64,000 nucleotides of DNA from Salminus brasiliensis. Taxonomy: Eukaryota; Chordata; Actinopteri; Characiformes; Bryconidae. This document shows positions 1-8,501 of this stretch, in pieces. Position 1 is the first letter of the stretch; the number at the start of each line of letters is the position of its first letter. The notes beneath the pieces are model-generated. The model was not told where the DNA came from, made no database searches, and worked only from the letters and a program-made list of their open reading frames with translations. The position numbers and the translations under genes were made by a program. The stretch is from positions 29,228,341 to 29,292,340 of the forward strand of contig NC_132892.1 of NCBI RefSeq assembly GCF_030463535.1. The letters are read 5' to 3'.

Positions 1-175
1 AACCTGATACACAACAAGCAGGGGGATGAATGAAAAACAGCATTCAGCATTTGGTGAATATGGTGACAGTCTTTGATGGTGATTGAGTTTAGATCCAGAT
101 ACTCCACACAAGGGCGAAGGCTTCCATCCTTCTTGCCCACAAAGAAGATGTTTGCCCCTGCAGGAGAAGAAGATG
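1..175 (-). pseudogene. Ty3/gypsy-type reverse transcriptase fragment
   Basis: Read on the minus strand, about 58 residues match the start of a Ty3/gypsy reverse transcriptase: [17 protein letters not shown], then [11 protein letters not shown], as in the family pattern in which a [11 protein letters not shown] stretch precedes a YRxLN motif. An in-frame TGA follows close to the window edge, and no continuous frame leads upstream. It is therefore a decayed piece of a retrotransposon pol gene. The rest of the element would lie to the left of the window. Confidence in the family is fairly good; the exact limits are not visible. Confidence 0.7.
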
Positions 176-955
176 GGCAAATAAAGTCTAGTCTGATTTC
201 TCACACACTCCATAGCTGAGTGCTCAGGGAGAGAAAGTGCAAACAACTTCCCCAGGTTTTTTTTTAGCTGGAGCTCTGAGGTGATGGGCACACATAGAGA
301 TCTTCTCATTTGGATGGCAGCTCTGGAATGGTAAGCTCGGCCTTCAGCTTGTCATTTAGCCCCTTCTGGTCTGAAGAGCCTCATAATTCTAGCCACTTTT
401 TAATCTGCCACTGAGCAGGAGCCCTTGGAAAGGGCCAGCAGGTAGGAGTTTAAAGGGAAGTGTGCCAGCACTGGTTGAGTGGCTTCAATGTGACTAATGC
501 TGGCATCCACTGGACCAGCTGCTGCAGCTGCTGGTCATGGCAGTCAATAGTGGCACCCTGACCTTAAAGGGCTGCATTTCTGCCAGGTCTATGTTTGGGT
601 GCAAAGTGGAAATCCTGTGAGAACTACTCTAATTATAAATTAAACTGATTACAGTAATGTATGTTTGATATCTAGGTATTTGTTAACTATTATTAATATT
701 GTTGCTATTTATATTTATAATATAATGTGATTTAATAAATGTTGTGACAATGAGCAGTTTATGCACTATGGGAGAGAAGTCCCTTCCAGCCGAATTGAAA
801 CTAGCAACCCTGGTAGGGCAAGTACCACATTTTACCACTGGACCACCAGTGTACAAGCACAGGTAATGCATGGAATTAATTACTGGATTCTCTGATGTGT
901 ACTTTGCTATTCTGAGCGCTAGAGTAGTTAAATAGTGGTGATGTACAAAAACAAT
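176..955. other. Intergenic sequence upstream of the MHC class I gene
   Basis: I see no gene here. The stretch may hold further degraded retroelement sequence, but no reading frame of recognisable family could be followed. The 650-760 part is AT-rich. Confidence 0.5.
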
Positions 956-968
956 CTGGCAACCTGAT
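956..968 (+). promoter_or_regulatory. Candidate X1-like box of the MHC class I promoter
   Basis: CTGGCAACCTGAT lies about 127 bp upstream of the class I start codon. It resembles the RFX-bound X1 box of the S-X-Y module (consensus near CCTAGCAACAGATG). I do not see a good CCAAT Y box at the expected distance downstream, so this is only a weak candidate. Confidence 0.2.
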
Positions 969-1045
969 AAATGCAGCTTTAAGGTGTGGCCTAGTGTGTG
1001 CTTTATGACTGCTTGCTTTATGACTTTTAGACTAAAACAGTGTCT

Positions 1046-1060
1046 ACTTTCACTCTTCTC
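1046..1060 (-). promoter_or_regulatory. Candidate interferon-stimulated response element
   Basis: ACTTTCACTCTTCTC sits 35-49 bp upstream of the class I start codon and resembles the reverse complement of an ISRE (GAAAnnGAAA). One half-site is imperfect. Its position in a class I promoter makes it plausible but not proven. Confidence 0.25.
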
Positions 1061-1094
1061 AGTGCAGTGCTGTTCTTAACTTCTTCCAGAAGCC

Positions 1095-4000
1095 ATGAAG
1101 AACCTTTGTGTTTTATTTCTCCTCTTACATCTTCAGAAAGTGAGGACAGGTGAGTAGGTCTTCTGTAGATCAGTTTCGAATGTCTTTACATTCAGGATCT
1201 TACTTACATTTACACTTAGAGATCGTAGAGTGTCTGAACAGCATGTACAGTTGTACTGTAGGGTAGGTAAATGTTATAGCAGCCCTTTGGCATTGTGCTC
1301 AATGCCCTTACTTCCTTGTTTGTATGCTACTGGTCAATATTCAACATCCCTGGTCTTCCCTGGTTTAAATCCAGTGTAAATTTGTCAATAATGAACTTAA
1401 TTAATAAACAAGCTGAATGTGGTTAAGTTTACCTTTCATGTCAGATTTGGAATTGTGTTTTTCTCAGAAATTATTATTAGTTTGTGGAATTGAAGAATGC
1501 AATACACTACAGTTATGACCTTTAGCTAAAATGTGTACCATTTAGATGTGAACAAGCTGTCATGGTTGGTTAGACCAGACACAGAGGGACAAACACTCGC
1601 AGAGATGGAGCTAATGCAAGTACTTTAATTAACAAAAAGAGGTACAACACAGAAGGTAAACGAAAGCAAGAAATGCAGCAACTAAAGTGACTAAACAGTA
1701 AAACAACGTAAACTCGGCAACAAAACCGGGCAAACACAAAAGCACACCTGAGAGCTGTGGGAGCTGAGCTGGGTGAGCTGGTGAGGGAAAACTGGGAACA
1801 ACGCAAAACTACCTACCAGGCAGTACCTGAGAGACTACAGGGAAAAGTAAGAACAAGTGTGAACCACGCAGAGATTACACAAAACTGGGGGAAGAGAGCT
1901 GGGGAACCAGCTGCTGAACCATAAACAGTTAGGCCGACCAAACCTGGAGACGCGAAGTGGAAGAGGGTCACCTAGCTGGAGCGAGACTCGTGGAGGTATC
2001 CAGGGAGCGAGCGAAAGCGCCTCGCAAAACCCGACAAAAGAAGCAAGGTCCACTAGAGGACCTGAACTGTGAACCAAACTGGCCTAAACAAACCGTGATC
2101 TGAGTCACGAGCCTCTCTGGCTACCTCGAGGCTCTGAACCTACAATTCTTAGTGAGGAGCTTTGTAGCCGAGCTCCTTAAGTACCCCCCGTCTCAGGTGA
2201 AATACATTACTAAACAAGACATGACATAATTAACAAAACAAGTAACATGTGAGACGACAAATTAACTGAACCAAACATATGAACATGAACAGAACTCTGA
2301 ACCGACACATTGAATCAAACTTCAACTGAAACTCAACAAAAGTCTTTAAGGGAGCCTGCCTAACTCGAGTCTGCCGTGGTGGCGGGCGTGATGACGCACA
2401 CCTGACACAGGCAATGATGTCTATAGTAGGCAAATTGTTATCATAGGGAAAAACACATATGCAACATCATAAAAAAGTAATTGCATAGATCAAATAATAT
2501 GAATATAGATATATTTGTTTGTATATTTGTTAATATATACTAAGGACAAGCATGAACCACGCAGAGACTAAACAAAACTGGGGGGAGAGAGCTGGGGAAT
2601 CAGCTGCAGAACCATAAACGGTTAGGCTGACCAAACCTGGAGACGCGAAGTGGAAAAGGGTCGCTAGCTGGAGCGAGAGTCGGTACTGTGAACCAAACTG
2701 GCCTAAACAAACCGTGATCTGAGTCACGAGCCTCTCTGGCTACCTCGAGGCTCTAAACCTACAATTCTTGGCGAGGAGCTTTGTAGCCGAGCTCCTTAAG
2801 TACCCCCCCGTCTCAGGTGAAATACATTACTAAACAAGACATATATATATATATATATATATATATTAGGACCCTAAGGAACAAAATACATTTTTTTATT
2901 TTATTGTAATGTTTTCATCTATGTTCTCTTTATGTAATTAAATGATGAAAGACATATTCATATAAAGTCATACTGTATTTAATACAAACTTTACATTTAC
3001 AGATCTTCAGTATGACAGCTGTGCTCACTGGACTTTCTCTAATGGATTCAGCCTGCCTGAATATGCAGAACGGAGGGTTGTGAATGATGTCACTGTCTTC
3101 TACTATGACAGCACTATGAGGTCCAAAATGCCCTGTCCTGACTGGATCAACACCACTGCAGGAAGAGATGAGTGGAGTAGCATTAATTTCTGGTCAGACC
3201 ACAACAGATATGTTACCCTTGGGTTTCAGTCGGCCATTCAACAGTTCAACCTGACAGGTAAAAACGCTCCACTGCTACCAATGACCCTTTATGGTCTTGG
3301 CCCTGCTTACTGCACTGAGCTCCTTTATATATGCACTTAACTACAGATGCTGTTGGAACAAATGATCCCAGTAATTGTAGGTACATACATATCTACAGAA
3401 GTGTAGCTTCAAACTAAACTTTACAGGATTTGGAAATTAGTAAATATTTGTTGTTTCTCTGATTTAGGTTCACTGTCTGACCAGAACATTTACCAAGTAT
3501 CTGGATGCTGCTCTCTGTATCCAAATGGGACTTACGGGGCATTTATGACCCACTCATTCAATGGCAAGGACTTCCTAAGTTTTGACATTAACAGCAAGAC
3601 ATTTGTAGCTGTAGCTCCTCAAGCTGTCCCATACAAGAATCTGAGGGAAAGAGATTCAGTCATTATAGAAGAGATTGCAGCATACTACAAGAAATCATGT
3701 TTGGAACGACTGAAGATATTAAAGCAAGCTCCTGGAGTCCACATCAGAAAAGGTAAGATATGTCTTTGACTGCATTCCTTAAGGCACTCATTAAGCATGG
3801 CATACTTGCTACTGTGGGTAGGATGATGGCTACCTATGAGTCATCACAATGTTCTACAGCAGATGGTTACAAACCATCAGATGTTACTGCATACTACAGC
3901 TATAGTGCTGACAACACAGATTTGGAAACCAAATATATAGAACAGATGTTGTGGATCTTCTTACCTTTAGGGGTCTAATTTGTCTCTTGTTGTTTCTCCA

Positions 4001-4953
4001 GTTCCAGAAGTCAGGATCATTGAGCAGCAGAAGGCCGGCTCCATTACAGTCACATGTCATGTGACTGGGTTTTACCCCCGGGTGGTTCAGGTGGTTTGGC
4101 TCGGTCCAGATCTTCAGCCTGTGGATGAAGGGGTCACTGAGGTGCTGCCGAATGAGGACGGCACGTACCAGACCAGAAAGAGTGTGATAGTTCCAGAGGA
4201 GGATGTAGGAGAACACACCTACAGCTGTGTAGTGCTGCATAGCAGCGTACCGGACAACATCACCAGAGTCTGGGGTATGAGGACTTCTGCACATCATTAA
4301 ATGTTTTAGTTAATGAATTCTTAATCTATCAGTACTGAACACTTCTTCTCCTGAACTTCCTGAAACTGATTGTCCTGTTAAAGGACATTTCAGCCTAAAA
4401 CTAGCATTAAATATGTGATCTGTCCCTCATTCAGTTCATCACTACAGAGGTTTTCAGGCTACAGACTTTTTGTACAGCAGTGAAACTTGTGTAAAACCCA
4501 GTGAAAACAGACCTGCTTTCTTCTGCAGGTGGAGAGAAAGCTGGAGGAATGGCTGTCTGGATATCTCTTGTCTGTATTTGCTTGTTGGCTGCTGGAATTG
4601 GTCTTGTAGTGTGGTGGTGCTGCAGAACTCGAGGTAAGCAACTCAGCTACTGTACAACAAAGAGGAGCTACAGAGGATTTTTCGATGTTTTTTGTATGTT
4701 CATATGTCAACCCTGTACAATTGGAGAAAAATAAATGGTCTTATGGCCTACTTAATATTTGTTTTTCATAAGTATATTAGTGAAAAATGCTCAAATAAAA
4801 TATTATTTTCTAATATAGTTCCTTTAGTTCCATCCTAAATATGTAAAATATGAATTATTGAGTTCAGTATGCAGCATCTAAAGCTACATCATGTGTTTAA
4901 AATGGCTTCACAGCTAACAATCATTTGTTTTTCCTATAGATGCTGTCATTTGA
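1095..4953 (+). CDS. MHC class I heavy chain, probably nonclassical
   Basis: Spliced gene of six coding exons: 1095-1149, 3003-3257, 3468-3752, 4002-4274, 4529-4633 and 4940-4953. All introns are phase 1 with GT-AG ends, and the 987 nt give 328 aa. Exon 1 is a signal peptide (MKNLCVLFLLLHLQKVRT). Exon 2 is alpha1 and ends in the typical FNLTG. Exon 3 is alpha2 with the disulfide cysteines in SGCCSLYPNGTY and KSCLERLK. Exon 4 is an Ig C1 alpha3 domain (TVTCHVTGFYPRVVQVVW ... HTYSCVVLHSS). Exon 5 holds the membrane helix and a CCRTR stop-transfer. Exon 6 adds only DAVI. N-glycosylation sequons occur in INTT, FNLT, PNGT and DNIT. The family presents peptide or other ligand with beta-2-microglobulin at the cell surface. 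The alpha1 and alpha2 helices look divergent from classical class I (for example PQAVPYKNLRERDS), so I infer a nonclassical, possibly L-lineage, molecule. It could still be a poorly expressed copy. Confidence 0.88.
1555..2445. repeat. Interspersed repeat in MHC class I intron 1, first copy
   Basis: The block begins near TGTCATGGTTGG and ends near CACACCTGACACAG. The part at about 1850-2223 recurs at 2548-2843 with high identity. No convincing protein frame was found. The TG...CA-like ends could suggest an LTR or a solo non-autonomous element, but the class is not determined. Confidence 0.5.
2548..2843. repeat. Second, internally deleted copy of the intron 1 repeat
   Basis: The sequence repeats 1850-2223 in the same orientation (shared GAGACGCGAAGTGGAA and CGAGGCTCT). 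About 75 bp corresponding to 1987-2062 are missing. The copy runs straight into a (TA)n tract at 2840-2867. Confidence 0.75.
4730..4735 (+). promoter_or_regulatory. Possible early poly(A) signal in MHC class I intron 5
   Basis: AATAAA overlaps a TAA stop that is in frame if the exon 5 donor at 4634 is not used. Read-through would add about 34 residues with several cysteines in place of the four-residue DAVI tail. Confidence 0.35.
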
Positions 4954-4984
4954 ACCTGTCTGAACACCATGGAGTCAATATAAT

Positions 4985-4994
4985 AATAAATAAA
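4985..4994 (+). promoter_or_regulatory. Poly(A) signals of the MHC class I gene
   Basis: Two overlapping AATAAA hexamers lie about 30 bp after the stop codon in exon 6. They would give a very short 3' UTR. Other signals further downstream are possible. Confidence 0.4.
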
Positions 4995-5328
4995 TTATGT
5001 CACATAAAGAAAAATGGCAAACCGGCAAAACATGTATCCAATCCAAGTATTATTTATTTCTTAAATTTTTTACAGTGCATTTTTTTAATTGCTTATGCAA
5101 TGTTTATCAATGCTTGGAGGCTCATTCATGGGACACACCACAGATGCATTTATGTTTGGCACTGTTAGTTTTAAGAGTTTATATAATTAATAGTCAGGAC
5201 ATACATTAGAAACCCAGCAGCTTATATAAGCAGACATCCTACTGAACATTAGGCCAAAGTAAAGCAGTCATACAGACCTTACCTACATATTTTCAAAACA
5301 GGACCTTGTTGGCCATATCATGGATGTT

Positions 5329-5330
<2 letters not shown>

Positions 5331-5400
<70 letters not shown>
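5331..5400. repeat. Poly(A) tract followed by (TA)n
   Basis: Some 33 adenines run directly into about 17 TA dinucleotides. A related TATCATGG...TTTATTA plus (TA)n junction recurs at 5622-5682, so the two tracts look like copies of one insertion point. Confidence 0.9.
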
Positions 5401-5403
<3 letters not shown>

Positions 5404-5575
5404 CGTTCCTCACCGTTACACCTGCATTGTGGTGAGGCTGTAATTTGCATTGTTTATTTATGTGTTTCTTTTTGCACAAAATGTTTTGGGCGGATGGCAG
5501 CGAAACCATTGCTGTGTGTTTTCTGCTCATAAAAAGCCAAGAAATGTTTTTTTTTTTCACCACCATTCTTTTAGC
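5401..5575. repeat. Interspersed repeat, copy 1
   Basis: About 175 bp that recur at 7168-7365 in the same orientation. Shared landmarks are GTGAGGCTGTAATTTGCAT or close variants, GCGGATGGCAGCGAAACCAT and CATAAAAAGCCAAGAAAT. No coding frame is convincing and the family is unknown to me. Confidence 0.75.
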
Positions 5576-5635
5576 GTGTTTTGAACGTGCTGATGAGTTT
5601 CATTTCATGACCTCGTTGGCCATATCATGGGTTTT

Positions 5636-5636
<1 letters not shown>

Positions 5637-5682
<46 letters not shown>
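5637..5682. repeat. (TA)n microsatellite
   Basis: An uninterrupted TA run within the 3' flank of the MHC class I gene. Confidence 0.95.
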
Positions 5683-5686
<4 letters not shown>

Positions 5687-5867
5687 TAAATTCATGCAAT
5701 TATGTAGAATTTCTACCCTATGCTCCAAATGAATTGTTTTTATATTGGAAATTGGAAACATTTGTGATTTTCAAAATGTTTCATATTTTACTTCATTTGT
5801 TTCTGCTGCTAGACTGAATATTTTACATATAACGTACATATTTTGGCCAAAATATATAGTTCTGTTT

Positions 5868-6100
5868 CTCCTGTACATGCTGTGATCTGAACCCGTCTGA
5901 ACACCATGGAATCAATTCACCGTGATATTTTCATGTCAAATCATGTCACAAAACTGCAAAAAAAATAAAATAAATCACTTATAATGCAGGAAAATACCAG
6001 TCCACTAATAATTACTGTATTTAATATTTTGTCAGTACATCATTATTTATTAGTTATGTGGTGTTTATCAATGCTTGAAGGCTCATCCTTGTGCTGTTTC
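5868..6100 (+). pseudogene. Duplicated terminal exon and 3' flank of the MHC class I gene
   Basis: The sequence repeats exon 6 and its surroundings (from 4927). ATGCTGTGATCTGAACC followed by GTCTGAACACCATGGA matches exon 6 and its 3' UTR. Further along, CAATGCTTGAAGGCTCAT matches the region at 5108. The splice acceptor AG of the first copy reads AC here, so this copy cannot serve as the last exon in the same way. It appears to be a tandem duplication with a period of about 940 bp, later decayed. Confidence 0.7.
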
Positions 6101-6109
6101 TATATATAT

Positions 6110-6420
6110 ATATATATATATTTTTTTTTTTTTTAACTTTGAGGGACAAGCTCCCACATTTTTACACACCTCTACACTTGTGTTCATGTAACTTGACAAC
6201 AAAACCAAGCAATTAAAGACAACAGAGAGTGAAAACTAACAGAAGCTGAGTGTTTATTGATGAGGCACAGCTGGGACCTCAGCTGGGTCCTCAGATCTGT
6301 GAGCCTCAGCGTTATCCTAGCTTCAGAGATCCACCTGCACAGGTCTGTGTCTCTCCTGCAGCTCTACCACAACATTAGCTGGTGACCCTGGTCCTAACTG
6401 AGCTAAATAAGGTTTTAGAG
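6110..6420. other. Non-genic stretch
   Basis: TA and T tracts to about 6135, then unique-looking sequence. No gene, family or RNA structure was recognised. Confidence 0.5.
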
Positions 6421-6665
6421 AAGGAGGGCCGCCACACTGCACCGCGCAGGGGGGACTGCGAGCTTGGAAACACTGCGCTGGCCGGTTCGCCTCCTCGCCT
6501 TGCCGTCGCCTACAGCTTGTAGAGGCTGTCGACTCGCGAACGCGTCACAGCATCCGGCACGTCATCACTAATCCCGCCCGTATTCAGACAGGTCCCGCCT
6601 CCTGGGCTGGGATTGACCGGGATTGGTCAATAGAAGAGCACCTCCTTGCCTGGGATTGGCTGGTT
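6421..6665. promoter_or_regulatory. CpG-rich block with inverted CCAAT boxes
   Basis: The block is dense in CG dinucleotides and carries GGGATTGG repeatedly (6610, 6625, 6653) beside CCCGCC boxes, typical of a vertebrate promoter or CpG island. The core GCCCGTATTCAGACA is found inverted at 8096-8116. No coding exon could be attached to it. Confidence 0.35.
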
Positions 6666-7167
6666 GTTCGTTTGGTTATATAGTGAGTTAAAATGCATAC
6701 AGCTATGGTATAATTACATGGTACAGATTTATGTATAGTGCTAGTTCTGTATAATGCTATATATAGTCGCATATTTTTTAATATATAATGTATAACTTTG
6801 TTATATAATGTTCCCTGCTGTTATTTTTTTCGGTAGTAGTGTTTAATAGTGGTATTTAATAGCAGTTAATGTGCAGATGCAGCAGTACAGAGCTTTTAAA
6901 TAAGAATTTGACCCTTTGACCCTGCCTGATCTATACCACCCCCACCCCTACTATATGTACAGGCACTGCTGACTAGCTTGTGAACCAAAATGGTACATCG
7001 AAAACACTTTTTAGTGTTTAAAAGTATTTTTTTAAATATTAGTTTAGTAAATATTTAAGTCAAAATGAGTAAAAACTGCATTAAAATCTAAGTGCTATGC
7101 TACATTTATATAAGCAGATTATAAGGCATTATATAGGCAGATGTGGCCTAGAGGTAGTCCACTGGTA

Positions 7168-7365
7168 GTCACATTCCTCGCCGTTACTCCTGCACTGTGA
7201 TGAGGCTGTAATTTGCATCGTTTATTTATGTGTTTATTTTTGCACAACATGTACATCATAGAGTAAATCTGTTTTGGCCGGATGGCAGCAAAACCATTGC
7301 TGTGTGTTTTCTGCTCATAAAAAGCCAAGAAATATTTAAGTATTTATTTCGCCACCATTCTTTTA
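7168..7365. repeat. Interspersed repeat, copy 2
   Basis: Second copy of the element at 5401-5575. It has an extra ~20 bp near 7245-7265 and a different sequence just before the shared CACCATTCTTTTA end. Confidence 0.75.
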
Positions 7366-7369
7366 ACTT

Positions 7370-8040
7370 CAGCTCAGTCCTCATTGGTTGACAGTCTTTC
7401 AGGCATCAGGTCATTCATGTTTCCCACAAAGGAAACCGGCGTCCACCCCACACTACTACAGGATACTGGGTCGTGAATATTAACCGTGTCAAATTTACGA
7501 CTCACGACCGGGGAAGATCATCGATCACGATCCCCCTGAAATCAGGACCCACATTTTACTTTGCACAAAATGACCTCACAGAGAAAATCTGAAAACATGC
7601 TAGCCAAAGAAACTGATCTTTTGACCCCGTCCAGCTAAGAATACAGTTTTACAGAGCCAGGCCACCTGAAACCACCTGAAACGGCTCTTCTAAATTACAC
7701 GCTGGATATTTGTCTTTTATTTTTTCAGATTTATAAAGCATCAGCATTGTTCCACTATTGTTATAAACCACATTAAACACTAAATATAGCTCTTTTTGCT
7801 AACATTGTACTTAAGGAGTCCGAAACTGTTTAGACAGCAGTGCTAAAGGCTACAGAGCTCAGACAGGATTAAATGCTTCTTCTCTGTGATTTAGAAACCG
7901 TTGTATATGTATATGGTTCTTTAAAGAACCTCTACATAGCACCAAAATGGGTTCCACTCTTGCTACAAAGTCTTAGAGCCATTTTTTTTAGCACTACAGG
8001 AGTGTAATCTGCTCAGCCAGGATGTCCAGCCAGCTAAAGG
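7370..8040. other. Non-genic stretch upstream of cnrip1
   Basis: No reading frame or RNA gene could be supported. AT-rich parts alternate with unique-looking sequence. Confidence 0.5.
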
Positions 8041-8059
8041 CTCTAGCCACCTTAAGCCC

Positions 8060-8276
8060 GTCCTGCTTAGCCAATCACAGCGCGGGGGGGGCGGGGCTTG
8101 TCTGAATACGGGCGAGGAAACGAATAAACCCCCTCCATCCTCCAGCGTCGCTTCCTGGGACCGTCCGCCATCCCTTTAATTGCAGGGAGCCCTCGACAGG
8201 AATAGAAAACCAGCGTCCAGCTATTTATTTATTTAATTATTTATTTAATTGATCCGTTATTATTTATTAGCAGATC
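8060..8276 (+). promoter_or_regulatory. cnrip1: cnrip1 promoter and 5' UTR region
   Basis: CCAATCACAGCGC, a G-run/GGGCGGGG GC box and CpG-rich sequence precede the cnrip1 start by 160-220 bp, as expected for a TATA-less CpG-island promoter. The transcription start cannot be fixed from sequence alone. Confidence 0.45.
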
Positions 8277-8470
8277 ATGGCCGAGGTTCCACCCGTAATA
8301 AACATCTCGGTGTCCCTAAAGATGGAGCCCAACGACGGCCCCGTGTTTTTCAAAGCGGACGGGTCGCGGTTCGGACAGACGAGGACGATAAAACTGCTGA
8401 CTGGGTCCAAATACAAAATCGAGGTGGTGGTGAAACCGGGCAAGGCGGAGGCCGCGTAAGAACAACCGCA

Positions 8471-8501
<31 letters not shown>

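Noticed and set aside
3347-3380. Possible mini-exon between MHC exons 2 and 3, with AG and GT at its ends
   Set aside because: Its 34 nt would shift the phase and put a stop in exon 3 at once. Direct joining of 3257 to 3468 keeps the conserved alpha2 frame.
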